The notes under the pieces were generated by a model, which did no database searches, was not told the DNA's origin, and saw nothing but the letters and a program-made list of their open reading frames with translations. The position numbers and the translations under genes were made by a program. A stretch of DNA of 64,000 nt from the NCBI RefSeq assembly GCF_002355335.1, contig NZ_AP014946.1, forward strand, positions 496,001 to 560,000. Reading direction: 5' to 3'. Source of the DNA: Variibacter gotjawalensis. Lineage in GTDB: Bacteria; Pseudomonadota; Alphaproteobacteria; Rhizobiales; Xanthobacteraceae. This document shows, piece after piece, positions 26,056 through 35,355 of the stretch; position 1 is the first letter of the stretch, and every line of letters begins with the position of its first letter.

Positions 26056-26701
26056 GGAGATGTCCTTCGTGCAGCACCATGCGGCGCGCGTCGTATTCAT
26101 CCATCAGCGCGAGATCGTGCGTCGCGATGACGATTGACGTCCCGGAGCGATTGAGTTCGACGAACAGCCGCAGCAGCCGCTGCGCCATCGCGGGATCGAC
26201 GTTGCCGGTCGGCTCGTCGGCGAGCAGCAGTTCGGGCTGCGCGATGACGGCGCGCGCGATCGCGGCGCGTTGCTTCTCGCCACCCGACAGCGTCGGCGGC
26301 AACGCGGTCAAGCGATCGCCGAGACCGACCCAGCGCAACAGTTCGACGACTTCGTTGCGGTAACTCGCCTCCGTGCGGCCGAGAACGCGCAGCGGCAGCG
26401 CGACATTCTCGTACGTCGTCAGATGGTCGAGCAGACGGAAATCCTGGAAGACGAGGCCGACGCGCCGGCGCAGCACCGCGAGGTCTTCCTTGCAGAGCTT
26501 ATCGGTGTCGTGGCCGAAGAGTTCGACCCGCCCGTGGCTCGGCTTCAGCGACATAAACAGCAGCTTGAGGAGCGACGTCTTGCCGGCGCCCGACGGCCCG
26601 GTGAGAAACTGAAACGAGCCCGGCCGGATATCGAAGCTGAGGTCACGCAAGACCTCGGCCCCCTCACCGTAACGCACGCTCACATTCTCAAACCGGACCA
26701 C
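26042..26701 (-). CDS. ftsE: cell division ATP-binding protein FtsE
   Basis: 219 aa ABC ATPase. Walker A is GPSGAGKTS (Lys about 41), the Q-loop is VFQDFRLL, the signature is LSGGEKQRAAIARA, and Walker B is LLLADEPTGNVD with a switch His in ATHDLAL. The order ftsE-ftsX with overlap is standard. ATP hydrolysis is passed through FtsX to periplasmic amidase activators. A CtrA-like box lies 55 bases upstream of the start (26756-26771), which would tie expression to the cell cycle. Confidence 0.97.
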   Translation of the reverse strand: MVRFENVSVRYGEGAEVLRDLSFDIRPGSFQFLTGPSGAGKTSLLKLLFMSLKPSHGRVELFGHDTDKLCKEDLAVLRRRVGLVFQDFRLLDHLTTYENVALPLRVLGRTEASYRNEVVELLRWVGLGDRLTALPPTLSGGEKQRAAIARAVIAQPELLLADEPTGNVDPAMAQRLLRLFVELNRSGTSIVIATHDLALMDEYDARRMVLHEGHLHVLD

Positions 26702-26755
26702 GCAATATTCCTCGACGCGCGCAATGACTCTCCGCGAGAGTTTCGGCGTGTCGGC

Positions 26756-26771
26756 TTAAGGACGCATTAAC
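26756..26771 (+). promoter_or_regulatory. CtrA-like binding box upstream of ftsEX
   Basis: TTAAGGACGCATTAAC has TTAA, seven bases, then TTAAC, the full consensus of the cell-cycle regulator CtrA in Alphaproteobacteria. It is in the 169-base gap between ftsE (start 26701, minus strand) and the zinc-ribbon gene (start 26871, plus strand). A further half site GTTAAC is at 26815-26820. Binding is inferred from the motif and from its location before a division operon. Confidence 0.6.
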
Positions 26772-26870
26772 GATAAGACCCCCGAAGCCTGTGGATTTTT
26801 ATGGTTTCCGATCCGTTAACAAAGTTCGGCTTAGGGTAGCGCAACAAGGCTTCGGACACCGATTCGATAC

Positions 26871-27905
26871 ATGCTGATCGACTGCCCCCATTGCGCCGCC
26901 GGATATGACCTCGACGTCTCGGAGCTTGCCGAGGGCGGTTTCATTCGCTGTGCCCATTGCCGCACGATGTGGGCCCCCAACGAAGCCGACCCGCCGGCGC
27001 TCGGACCGCAGACGCCGCGCCGTTCCTCGATCGTCCTCGAAGCGAGCCCCAGAACGCGGAGTGAGCCGCGCGACATCATCGACATCGAGGTCTTCTACGA
27101 AGAAATCACCAAACCCGCGCCGCGCGACCCTTATGAGCCGCCGCCGGAAGTCTTCCGCTATGCTCCCGAAGCCGAACCCGTTCGCATCGTCGAGGCGCCG
27201 GCCCGTCCCGCCGAGGCAAAGCGCCCCGTCGAGGCAAAGGTCGCCCTGGAGCCGAAACTGTTCGCAGCGCCGGTGAGCGAAGCCGCCGAGCCCGCCGAGC
27301 CTTCCACGGCTCTCGCAATCATCGAATCCAAAACCGAGACCTTCGAGGACCTCGAAGCTTTCGTACGCGGCGTTCCGGCTTTGGCCGCCGATGCTCCGCC
27401 CGAAAAACCGGCTGCGCCGCTGCGCCTCGTCAAGGACGAACCGGCTGCGAAGAAGAAGGATCGTCCGAAGCGCGCGCGCTGGCCTTATGCGGCAGCGAGT
27501 CTTGCCGCCGCGATCGTTGGGCTTGTCGTCATGCGTGTCGACGTCGTGCGCCTCGCACCGCAGACTGCAGGGGTCTACGCCGCGTTTAAGTTGCCCGTGA
27601 ACGTGCGCGGCCTCACTTTCGCGGATGTTCGCACCGCGCAAGAGAAACAGGACGGCATCGACGTCCTCGTCGTCACCGGCTCGATCGCCAACGGGACGCG
27701 CAAACCGGTCGACCTGCCGAAGCTGCGGATGGCTTTGTTGGATGCCGGCGGCGCCGAAGTCTTCACCTGGGCCACCGCCGCCGGAAAAACCTCCCTGGCG
27801 CCGGGCGAGACGCTGCCGTTCCGCTCCCGCGTCGCCTCACCGCCCGCGAACGCGCACGACATCCAAGTCCGCTTCGTCAGCGGCCGCGATACGGCGACGC
27901 CTTAA
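26871..27905 (+). CDS. MJ0042-type zinc-ribbon membrane protein
   Basis: 344 aa. The N-terminus DCPHCAAGYDLDVSEL...RCAHCRTMW has two CxxC pairs of an MJ0042 zinc ribbon. A Pro/Glu/Ala-rich linker of about 150 residues follows, then a membrane helix near RWPYAAASLAAAIVGLVVM and a C-terminal domain of DUF3426/FxLYD type (VLVVTGSIANGTRKPVDLPKL...). Function is unknown; such proteins sit beside ftsEX in many Rhizobiales. It is divergent from ftsE with the CtrA box between them, and its stop abuts the stop of the DUF4175 gene with no spare base. Confidence 0.85.
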   Translation: MLIDCPHCAAGYDLDVSELAEGGFIRCAHCRTMWAPNEADPPALGPQTPRRSSIVLEASPRTRSEPRDIIDIEVFYEEITKPAPRDPYEPPPEVFRYAPEAEPVRIVEAPARPAEAKRPVEAKVALEPKLFAAPVSEAAEPAEPSTALAIIESKTETFEDLEAFVRGVPALAADAPPEKPAAPLRLVKDEPAAKKKDRPKRARWPYAAASLAAAIVGLVVMRVDVVRLAPQTAGVYAAFKLPVNVRGLTFADVRTAQEKQDGIDVLVVTGSIANGTRKPVDLPKLRMALLDAGGAEVFTWATAAGKTSLAPGETLPFRSRVASPPANAHDIQVRFVSGRDTATP

Positions 27906-30485
27906 TCAGAAATCCTTCAACAGCCGCTCGAGGTATTCGAGCTCGAGCTGCGGACGGCCGGGATCGGAGAAGCGGCGGCGCAGCTCTTCGAGGATGCGGC
28001 GTGCGCGCTGCACGTCGATCTCGCCCGGCACCTTCACGGTGACGTCGTCGCCATAATCGCGCCCACGCAGCGGACGGCCGAGCGGATCGGTTTCCTGGTT
28101 CGCGCGCGCCTGACCGCGACCCGGCTGGCCATTCGGACCTTGGCCGTTCGGCCCGCCCTGCTGCATCTGCTGTGCGAGATTGCCGGCGCCGCGGCGCATC
28201 GCTTCGACGGCGCGGCCCTGCGCACGTCCCGCGCCCTCTGCATCGCCTTGGCCGAGTGCGTCTTCGGCTTCGCGCATCGCCTGCTCAGCCTCGCCGAGAG
28301 GGTTGCTGCCGTCGCCGCCCTGACCGGGCTGCTGGCCGCCTTGCCCGGGCTGGCCTTGCTGGCGCTTGCGTAGCTCGTCGAGCAACTTACCGAGGCGCTC
28401 GCGCAGCTGCTGCTGGTCGCGCTGGATGTCGCCCATGCCTTGCTGGCCTTCTCCCTGCTCGCCCTGCTGGCCCTGTTGTCCCTGCTGACCTTGTTGGCCG
28501 CGTTGACCACGCTGCCCGCGCTGTCCCTGGCGGCGCTGGTCTTGGCCTTGGCCGAACGTGCGATCGCGCAACTGCTGTTCGCGGCGGATCATATCGCCGA
28601 GTTCGTCGAGCGCCGACATGTCGTCGTTGCCGTCTTCGCCCTGCTGGCCGGGACGCGCGGTCTGCAGATTTTCGAGGAGCTGCTGCAGCTGATCGAGCAT
28701 CGCGCGCGCCGCATCCTTGTTGCCGGAGCGCGCTTGGTTCTCGAGCTTGTCGAGCATGCTGCGCAGATCCTGCGGACGGATCTCGCGCGCGTTGCGATCG
28801 AGCGGACGCTGCGCCTGCGGATTCTTCCGCATCTCTTCGTTCAGCGCCTGCATGTATTTTTCGAGCGCGGCGCGGAGGTTATCCATCAGGCGCTTGAGTT
28901 CTTCTTCGCTGGCTCCGTTTTCGAGCGCCTGACGCAGCGCATCTTGCGCGGCGCGCAGCGCCTGCTCGGCGTCCGAGACGTTGCCGTCTTCGATCGCGAG
29001 CGCCATCTGCCACATGCGATCGGCGGCGGCACGCAAGTCTTCATCGCTCTTCGCGCGCACGATCATCTGATGGATCGTGCGGAGGCCGAGATAAATGCCG
29101 GCTTCCGGCGTGAAGCGTTCCGGCGCGATCGTCAGCGCATCGAAGGCGCGTGCGACGCGATCACGCATCTCCGCATCCATCGCGAGGATGCGGCGCTGTT
29201 CGATCAGCGCGCGCGCCAGCGGCTTATAGAACGGCCGCTGCGGCAGCACGAAAGTATGCGGCTCGCTACTTCCCTCGTTGCCGCCTTCGTCGCGGGCGAC
29301 GAGGGTCATCACGACTTCAGTGCCGGCCCAAGGATGCTCGGAGAAATCCTTCATCGTTTGGCCGACGCCGTTGCGCGTGCGCGCTTGCGGCAAGGTCAGG
29401 CCAAGCGTGGGCGCGCCGTAGAGCGGCCGCGCTTTTGCCCGCGCCGTCTTCGGCGCGAAGGTTGCTTCGGCTTTGGTGACGCCGTAATCGTCTTCGATGC
29501 GATAGGTCAGCTGCACGGCGCCGCGTGCTTGTGGCTCCGGGTCTTTCGCCAGCGCAATCGTCGGCGCGCGATCCGGAATCGCGTTAAACGCATAGACGAT
29601 CTCTCGGCCCGCGCCGCGCACGGTGATCGTGCCGGAAGCGCCAACCGTGTAGCGATGCTCCGTGGTTCCGGCGACCGGCTTGGCGGCGCCCTCTTCGGTC
29701 GGCGCCTCGGTCACACCGCGCGACGCGATGTCGAGCGTGACGCCGCTGGCGCGAATGACGACAACGCTACCGGCCGGAACCGCGACCGGCGCAGCATCTT
29801 TCAACGGCTCGCCCGCACGCATGCCGGCCAACAGAACGGGCGGCCGGCCCGTGTAGTTTGGCGGCGTCACCCAAGCATCGACGCGATAGTTCGCGCTCGC
29901 GATGGCGCCGCGGAAGTCGAACGCGGACTTGAGCAGCCGCCAGCGATCGCCGCCGGCCGCGACGAACGAGGCGACCAGCAGCAGCGCGACCAGCGCGCGG
30001 AGTGCAAACGGATCGAGGCGCGCGAGGCCGGGCTTCGGCGTACCGCCCTTGAGCCGGCTCGCGGAGGCCGCAGCGCGCGCGACATGCGTGTCCCACAGCA
30101 TGCGGGAGCCGTCGTCGTTGGCGCCGCCCGCGATGCGGTCCGTCATCGTTGTAGCGGGGCGGTGCGCGACACCGCTCGACGCATCGACGCGTTGCAGCGC
30201 TTGGCGGCGGTTCGGCAGCGAGAAGCGGATGAATTGGAACAGCGCCGCGCTAAACGCGCCGGCAAACAGCATGAGAACGACCACACGGCCATAGACCGGG
30301 ATCATCTGCCAAACGCCGGCCCAAGACACGGCGAGGAACAGCGCCGCGATGGTTGCGAGCAGCGAAAGGCGGGGCCAGAGGCGCTCCCATGTGAGCGCCC
30401 AATAGGCGCGTGTCAGCGCACGCGACAAGAAACTGCGGGGAGCATTGCTGCCGGCCTGGCGGCGGGCGACGTCATGATCCGTCAA
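27906..30485 (-). CDS. DUF4175 (TIGR02302-type) membrane protein
   Basis: 859 aa. Two membrane helices near the N-terminus (LSLLATIAALFLAVSWAGV, VVVLMLFAGAFSAALF) and a third near 170 are followed by an extracytoplasmic beta part and a long helical part. From about residue 640 comes a Gln/Gly-rich tract built on GQQGQ-type units, and then RVLEELRRRFSDPGRPQLELEYLERLLKDF at the end, a conserved family tail. Start is TTG 30485 with AGGAGA seven bases upstream. Long envelope proteins of this family lie next to lysA in related genomes; their function is unknown. Confidence 0.88.
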   Translation of the reverse strand: MTDHDVARRQAGSNAPRSFLSRALTRAYWALTWERLWPRLSLLATIAALFLAVSWAGVWQMIPVYGRVVVLMLFAGAFSAALFQFIRFSLPNRRQALQRVDASSGVAHRPATTMTDRIAGGANDDGSRMLWDTHVARAAASASRLKGGTPKPGLARLDPFALRALVALLLVASFVAAGGDRWRLLKSAFDFRGAIASANYRVDAWVTPPNYTGRPPVLLAGMRAGEPLKDAAPVAVPAGSVVVIRASGVTLDIASRGVTEAPTEEGAAKPVAGTTEHRYTVGASGTITVRGAGREIVYAFNAIPDRAPTIALAKDPEPQARGAVQLTYRIEDDYGVTKAEATFAPKTARAKARPLYGAPTLGLTLPQARTRNGVGQTMKDFSEHPWAGTEVVMTLVARDEGGNEGSSEPHTFVLPQRPFYKPLARALIEQRRILAMDAEMRDRVARAFDALTIAPERFTPEAGIYLGLRTIHQMIVRAKSDEDLRAAADRMWQMALAIEDGNVSDAEQALRAAQDALRQALENGASEEELKRLMDNLRAALEKYMQALNEEMRKNPQAQRPLDRNAREIRPQDLRSMLDKLENQARSGNKDAARAMLDQLQQLLENLQTARPGQQGEDGNDDMSALDELGDMIRREQQLRDRTFGQGQDQRRQGQRGQRGQRGQQGQQGQQGQQGEQGEGQQGMGDIQRDQQQLRERLGKLLDELRKRQQGQPGQGGQQPGQGGDGSNPLGEAEQAMREAEDALGQGDAEGAGRAQGRAVEAMRRGAGNLAQQMQQGGPNGQGPNGQPGRGQARANQETDPLGRPLRGRDYGDDVTVKVPGEIDVQRARRILEELRRRFSDPGRPQLELEYLERLLKDF

Positions 30486-30569
30486 AGCGTTCTCCTGGTA
30501 GGGCGCAGTCTAGCACGGGATTGCCGGGAATAACCAGCAAGGGCCGGGCCAACCAGGGTCACGCCTTGG

Positions 30570-31838
30570 TTAGGTCAACCAGCCAGGAATGCGATCTAAC
30601 GCAATGAGTTCGTCGGTTTCGAGGCGTGGGCGTACCACCGCCCAGTCGTCGCCATTCACCAGTATTTCCGGCACTAATGCGCGGGTATTGTACGTTCCGG
30701 CCTGCACGGCGCCGTACGCGCCGGCCGACATCACGGCGAGAAGTTGGCCGGGTCGCGGTTCCGCCATATCCCTTCCGAGCGCCAGATAATCCCCGGTTTC
30801 GCACACCGGCCCGACCACGTCGGCACGGATGCGTGGCGCATCGCCCTTCGGCTCGTCGACCGGCATGACCTCGTGATAGGCCTCGTAAAGCGTCGGGCGG
30901 ATGAGGTCGTTCATTGCCGCATCGACGATGACGAAGTTCCGCGCCTCGCCGTGCTTCACGAAGATCACGCTCGTCACGAGGATACCGGCGTTGCCGACCA
31001 GCAAGCGGCCGGGCTCGAACACAAGCTTGCAGCCAAGATCGCGCGTCGCCTTCTTCACCACCGAAGCGTAGGCGTCCGGCAGAGGGGGCGGCTCGTTCGA
31101 ATCGCGATACGGAATGCCGAGCCCGCCGCCGAGATCGACATGGCTGATCGCGTGTCCGTCGCCGCGCAGCGTGCGCACGAAATCCGATAGCAGCGCGAAC
31201 GCATCGTCGAACGGCTGCAGGTCCGTGATCTGGCTGCCGATATGCATGTCGACGCCGGAGATCTTGAGGCCCGGCAATTTCGCGGCACGCGCATAGACGT
31301 CGCGCGCGACGCTGATCGGGATGCCGAATTTGTTCTCGGATTTTCCGGTCGCAATCTTCGCATGCGTCTTTGCATCGACATCCGGATTGACGCGCAGCGA
31401 AACCTGCACGGTCCGACCTTTAGAAGATGCGATTTGCGAAAGTTGCTGCAGCTCAGGCTCGGACTCGACGTTGATGCAGAAGATGCCCGCGTCGACCGCC
31501 ATCGCGAGTTCTTGCGCGGTCTTGCCGACGCCCGAGAACATAATGCGCTCGGGCGGAATACCCGCTGCAAGGGCACGTTTGAGTTCGCCGCCCGAAACCA
31601 CATCTGCGCCGGCACCCAGCCGCGCCAGCGTACGCAGCACGGCTTGGTTGGAATTCGCCTTCATCGCGTAACAAACGAGCGCGTCGACATCAGCGAAAGC
31701 GCCCGCGAATACGTGGTAGTGCCGCTCCAGCGTCGCAGTCGAGTAACAATAGAAGGGCGTGCCGACTTGTTCGGCGATCGTCGTCAGACTGACGCCTTCG
31801 GCGTGCAGCACGCCGTTGCGATACGCGAAGTGATGCAT
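30570..31838 (-). CDS. lysA: diaminopimelate decarboxylase
   Basis: 422 aa PLP enzyme of alanine-racemase fold type III making L-lysine from meso-diaminopimelate. The PLP lysine is in CYAMKANSN (about residue 60), HIGSQI and GGGLGIPY bind the cofactor phosphate, EPGRLLVGNAG carries substrate residues, and the second-subunit cysteine is in VGPVCETGD. ATG 31838. It ends 84 bases before the DUF4175 gene start and follows lptM by 13 bases on the same strand. It completes the pathway containing dapD at 14.7 kb. Confidence 0.97.
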   Translation of the reverse strand: MHHFAYRNGVLHAEGVSLTTIAEQVGTPFYCYSTATLERHYHVFAGAFADVDALVCYAMKANSNQAVLRTLARLGAGADVVSGGELKRALAAGIPPERIMFSGVGKTAQELAMAVDAGIFCINVESEPELQQLSQIASSKGRTVQVSLRVNPDVDAKTHAKIATGKSENKFGIPISVARDVYARAAKLPGLKISGVDMHIGSQITDLQPFDDAFALLSDFVRTLRGDGHAISHVDLGGGLGIPYRDSNEPPPLPDAYASVVKKATRDLGCKLVFEPGRLLVGNAGILVTSVIFVKHGEARNFVIVDAAMNDLIRPTLYEAYHEVMPVDEPKGDAPRIRADVVGPVCETGDYLALGRDMAEPRPGQLLAVMSAGAYGAVQAGTYNTRALVPEILVNGDDWAVVRPRLETDELIALDRIPGWLT

Positions 31839-31851
31839 GGCGAGGCGGCGG

Positions 31852-32163
31852 TCAGTTGATCAGGAAATCGAGCGGGCTCGACTGGCGGGCGGCCGGTGCA
31901 TTGATGACGGCGCCCGATTGCGTGCCGGCGCCCGTCGTCGACTGATTCTTCGGCAGATCGCGGCCGACTTTTGCGCCTACAGCGCCCGGCGCGCGCGAGC
32001 CGTAAACCGGCTGGCTTGCCTGCGGCAGCGGTTCGGCGGTCGCTCGCTTTTCCTCGTCGAGCTGCGCCTGCAGCGGCGACTCGAGCGGTCCTTTAACGCC
32101 GCAGGCTGCCACCAGCAACGGCAAGGCAACGACGGCGATCAGACGGGCAAAGCGATACGACAT
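31852..32163 (-). CDS. lptM: LptM-like small lipoprotein
   Basis: 103 aa. A short signal sequence ends in the lipobox LVAACGVKGPLE (acylated Cys about 21), and the CGxKGPL motif is the hallmark of LptM/YifL, a small lipoprotein that helps LptD mature with the outer-membrane LPS translocon. The tail is Pro/Ala/Gly-rich and disordered. ATG 32163 (MSYRFARL) is selected because upstream residues do not form a signal peptide. Its place between argH and lysA matches other Proteobacteria, where yifL lies next to lysA. Confidence 0.88.
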   Translation of the reverse strand: MSYRFARLIAVVALPLLVAACGVKGPLESPLQAQLDEEKRATAEPLPQASQPVYGSRAPGAVGAKVGRDLPKNQSTTGAGTQSGAVINAPAARQSSPLDFLIN

Positions 32164-32261
32164 GAGGCTCACGAAACTCCGGCGCGATAACAACAGCATA
32201 GCAGATCGGGGCCGACTTGCGAGCCGCGCAACATGCATTGCGCGGCACTGTCGCATCTCCG

Positions 32262-33653
32262 CTACTTCTTCTCTTTCTCAAGCAACTTCAACCACTTCTT
32301 AGCTTCACGTTTAACGTTGGACGGCGCCGTGCCACCGAACGAGACTCGGCTCTTCACCGAACGATCCACCGACAGCACCGAGAACACATCGTCCGTGATG
32401 CCCGGCTCGACGCCCTGCATGGTCGCAAGCGGCACTTTGTGCAGCGGCAGATTGTCCTTCGCGGCCGCCGCGACGATGCTGCCCGTGATGTGATGGGCTT
32501 GGCGGAATGGAATGCCGAGCGATCGCACGAGCCAATCGGCAAGGTCCGTCGCGGTCGCGTAGCCTTCGCCCGCCGCCTTCTTCATGCGTGCCGGCTCCGG
32601 CTGCATGTCGCGCACCATGCCGGCCATTGCGGTGATGCAGAGCGAGAGCGAAGACAGCGCGTCAATCGCGCCTTCTTTGTCCTCCTGCATATCCTTCTGG
32701 TAAGTCAGCGGCAGACCCTTCATCACGATCATCAGCGCATTGAGGGCACCGACGATGCGGCCGGTCTTTGCGCGCACCAGCTCGGCCGCATCCGGATTGC
32801 GCTTCTGCGGCATGATCGACGAACCGGTTGTGAACTTATCCGACAGCTTCAGCATGCCGACAATCGGCGAGGTCCACAGCACGATCTCTTCGGCGAAGCG
32901 CGAAAGATGCACGGCCGCAATGCTTGCGGCGCTTAAGACTTCGAGCACGAAGTCGCGATCCGCAACCGCATCGAGCGAGTTCGCCATCGGCCGTGCGAAG
33001 CCGAGAGCGCTCGCGGTCGCATGGCGGTCGATCGGGAACGACGTGCCGGCCAGAGCCGCCGCACCGAGCGGCGATTCATTCATGCGCTTACGCGCATCGG
33101 CAAGCCGACCGCGATCGCGCGCCGTCATCTCGACGTAAGCCAGCAGATGATGACCAAACGTCACCGGCTGCGCGGTCTGCAGATGCGTGAATCCCGGCAT
33201 CACGGTGCCGGCCTGCTCCAGCGCGCGCTCGGCGAGCGCCTGCTGATAATCGGCGAGCTGCGCGTCAAGCTGATCGACAGTGTCGCGCACGTAGAGGCGG
33301 AAGTCGGTGGCGACCTGGTCGTTGCGCGAGCGCGCGGTGTGCAGGCGCCCGGCCGGCGCACCGATCATCTCGGCAAGCCGCGACTCGACGTTCATGTGAA
33401 TGTCTTCCAGCGCTCGCTGAAAGTTGAAGTTGCCCGCCTCGATCTCGGCCAGGATCTTATCTAGACCCTCGGTGATCTTCTGGGCATCGTCGGCCGCGAT
33501 GATGCCCTGCTTGGCCAGCATGGCGGCGTGAGCCTTCGAGCCCGCGATGTCCTGCCGGAACAGGTGACGATCGAAGTCGATTGAGGCATTGATTTCCGCC
33601 ATGATGGCGTCGGGCGCGGAGGCGAACCTCCCACCCCACATTTTGTTGCTCAT
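32262..33653 (-). CDS. argH: argininosuccinate lyase
   Basis: 463 aa, usual length. It splits argininosuccinate to arginine and fumarate, the last step of arginine synthesis. [11 protein letters not shown] is the canonical N-terminus, [13 protein letters not shown] and [13 protein letters not shown] hold active-site residues, and the flexible signature loop is [12 protein letters not shown]. Homotetramer in the cytoplasm. ATG 33653; the open frame extends upstream but those residues belong to the divergent tlpA region. The argH and tlpA starts are 43 bases apart. Confidence 0.97.
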   Translation of the reverse strand: MSNKMWGGRFASAPDAIMAEINASIDFDRHLFRQDIAGSKAHAAMLAKQGIIAADDAQKITEGLDKILAEIEAGNFNFQRALEDIHMNVESRLAEMIGAPAGRLHTARSRNDQVATDFRLYVRDTVDQLDAQLADYQQALAERALEQAGTVMPGFTHLQTAQPVTFGHHLLAYVEMTARDRGRLADARKRMNESPLGAAALAGTSFPIDRHATASALGFARPMANSLDAVADRDFVLEVLSAASIAAVHLSRFAEEIVLWTSPIVGMLKLSDKFTTGSSIMPQKRNPDAAELVRAKTGRIVGALNALMIVMKGLPLTYQKDMQEDKEGAIDALSSLSLCITAMAGMVRDMQPEPARMKKAAGEGYATATDLADWLVRSLGIPFRQAHHITGSIVAAAAKDNLPLHKVPLATMQGVEPGITDDVFSVLSVDRSVKSRVSFGGTAPSNVKREAKKWLKLLEKEKK

Positions 33654-33696
33654 GACGCGGCTCGCATAAGAGAAATTCCGAAGGCTTTTCAACGAT

Positions 33697-34359
33697 ATGA
33701 CTGAAGCTTCCCCGCCCCCGACCGCTCCGCGCCGGTCCCGCCCCATTCTGTGGGGGGTGGCGGTGCTTGCCGTGGGCGTGGCTGCCGCGGCGGTATACGG
33801 GATAGCGGGCATGACGCGCAAATCGGCCGATGCGGGGGTCTGCATGGCCGCTTCCGCCGCCGGTAAGCGGGCCGCGCCGCATGCGCGCGGCGAAGTGGCT
33901 GCCGTCGCCATCCCGGCGCAAACCAAAGTGATGCCGGACCTCACCTTCGCGAGCCCGGATGGCCAGAAGAAATCGTTGGCGGATTTCCGCGGCCGCACCG
34001 TGCTACTCAACCTGTGGGCCACCTGGTGCGTCCCTTGCCGCAAGGAAATGCCGGCGCTCGATGAGCTGCAGGCGAAGCTTGGCTCGAAGGATTTCGAGGT
34101 CGTTGCAATCAACATCGACACCCGCGACCTCGAAAAGCCGAAGCGCTTCCTGACCGAGACCAAGATCGAGAAGCTCGCCTACTACGCGGACCCCTCCGCC
34201 AAGGTCTTTCAGGACCTGAAAGCGGCCGGCAAAGCCTTCGGCATGCCGACGACGCTGCTGATCGATCCAGCGGGCTGCGAGATCGCTTCGCTGGCCGGCC
34301 CCGCCGAATGGGCGAGCGAGGACGCGCTGAAGCTGATCCGCGCCGCGCTCGGCAGCTAA
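33697..34359 (+). CDS. tlpA: TlpA-family thiol:disulfide oxidoreductase
   Basis: 220 aa membrane-anchored periplasmic thioredoxin-like protein. After an N-terminal anchor ([23 protein letters not shown]) comes the AhpC-TSA/TlpA domain with the redox motif [13 protein letters not shown], later cis-Pro in GMPTTLLID. In Bradyrhizobium TlpA serves as a reductant for cytochrome oxidase assembly, and the divergent argH neighbour is also found there. A second cysteine pair (VCMAA..., DPAGCEIA) is seen, as in rhizobial TlpA. ATG 33697. Confidence 0.9.
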   Translation: MTEASPPPTAPRRSRPILWGVAVLAVGVAAAAVYGIAGMTRKSADAGVCMAASAAGKRAAPHARGEVAAVAIPAQTKVMPDLTFASPDGQKKSLADFRGRTVLLNLWATWCVPCRKEMPALDELQAKLGSKDFEVVAINIDTRDLEKPKRFLTETKIEKLAYYADPSAKVFQDLKAAGKAFGMPTTLLIDPAGCEIASLAGPAEWASEDALKLIRAALGS

Positions 34360-34378
34360 ATTTCCGGACCCGCATTTC

Positions 34379-34394
34379 TGTGATCCCCATCACA
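34379..34394 (+). promoter_or_regulatory. CRP-type palindrome upstream of the RTX gene
   Basis: TGTGATCCCCATCACA matches TGTGA-N6-TCACA, the consensus for CRP-family regulators, with perfect arms. It is 65 bases before the RTX start codon and 20 bases after the tlpA stop. It could mark cAMP-CRP-like control of the RTX gene; binding is inferred. Confidence 0.5.
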
Positions 34395-34458
34395 GAACGA
34401 AGTCGGCCTGAGAGCTACTCATCCGCATACCGGATCGCCGGAACAACGGAGAGAAACA

Positions 34459-35355
34459 ATGGCACTCAAAGTCAACCAACTTCTTGTCGACGACGTCATC
34501 ATCTACCCCCTCGGCTTCACGGTCGAAGGCACAGAGCAGAACGACGTTCTGTATGGCGGCGCAGGCAACGACACCATTCGCGGTAACAGTGGCAACGATC
34601 GACTGTTCGGCGGTGCCGGCGATGATGTCCTCGATGGCGGCGCTGGAAATGATTTCTTCGTCGGAGGTCAAGGCGCCGACACTTTCCTCGGCGGTTCGGG
34701 TTTCGATACCGTGACTTACGGTAGCGCCTCCACCGGTGTCATCGTCGACATGGTGCGTGGACAAGGTCTGGGCGGAGAAGCGGCCGGCGACACCTACAAT
34801 AATATTGAGCGGATCACAGGTAGCGACTTTGCGGATGTGGTGATCGCACATGGCATCGACATGACGCTGGACGGCGGCCGCGGCAACGACTTCCTCACGG
34901 GCTCCGACTACGGCTCCGACATCCTGATCGGCGGCGCCGGCGACGACACACTAAAAGGCGGCTTCGGCGGCGGCGCCGGCGGCCACAGCGGCGGCGGCTT
35001 CGGTGGCGGGCGATACCCCCAGCCAGGAGTCGATCAGTTCGTTGTCGGCCTCGACACCGGCACGGATCTCATCGTCGATTTCGACGCTCGCGACTTTCTC
35101 GTGATCCAGGGTATCACGGAGCGCAATGCACTAGGCACTGACGGGGAGCTCGCGCGTGGCAAACTGTCGGCCAGCGGCTTCCTTCAAGGCAACGTCAATC
35201 TCAGCGACAAGCTCTTCTTCGACACGGATACGCACATTCTCTACGAGATCGATACTGCTTCGATGTATGGCGTGACGTATGCGGAAAGTTTCCACGCGAT
35301 CGCCAAGTTCGGCAACGGCTACAGCCTCAACACCGAAGACCTCGCGTTCATCTGA
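34459..35355 (+). CDS. RTX repeat (hemolysin-type calcium-binding) secreted protein
   Basis: 298 aa, no N-terminal signal peptide, as usual for type I secretion substrates. Nonapeptide repeats of the GGxGxDxLx type run from about 32 to 85 (LYGGAGNDTIRG, LFGGAGDDVLDG, GGAGNDFFVGG), a second group is at about 140-175 (LDGGRGNDFLTG, LIGGAGDDTLKGG), with a Gly-rich insertion (GGGAGGHSGGGFGGG) after it. The C-terminal 100 residues (FDARDFLVIQG, ISDKLFFDTDTHILYE-like) resemble the export end of RTX proteins. Calcium should fold it outside the cell. No type I secretion genes are in the window, and no enzyme domain is visible. Confidence 0.88.
   Translation: MALKVNQLLVDDVIIYPLGFTVEGTEQNDVLYGGAGNDTIRGNSGNDRLFGGAGDDVLDGGAGNDFFVGGQGADTFLGGSGFDTVTYGSASTGVIVDMVRGQGLGGEAAGDTYNNIERITGSDFADVVIAHGIDMTLDGGRGNDFLTGSDYGSDILIGGAGDDTLKGGFGGGAGGHSGGGFGGGRYPQPGVDQFVVGLDTGTDLIVDFDARDFLVIQGITERNALGTDGELARGKLSASGFLQGNVNLSDKLFFDTDTHILYEIDTASMYGVTYAESFHAIAKFGNGYSLNTEDLAFI

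Noticed and set aside
28440..30533. 697-codon open frame on the plus strand opposite the DUF4175 gene
   Set aside because: It is antisense to a well-supported protein, has Arg/His-rich composition and no family resemblance. High-GC codon use produces such shadows.
33654..34163. Upstream extension of argH into the tlpA gene
   Set aside because: The extra residues do not resemble argininosuccinate lyase; [10 protein letters not shown] at 33653 is the canonical start, and tlpA is real on the other strand.
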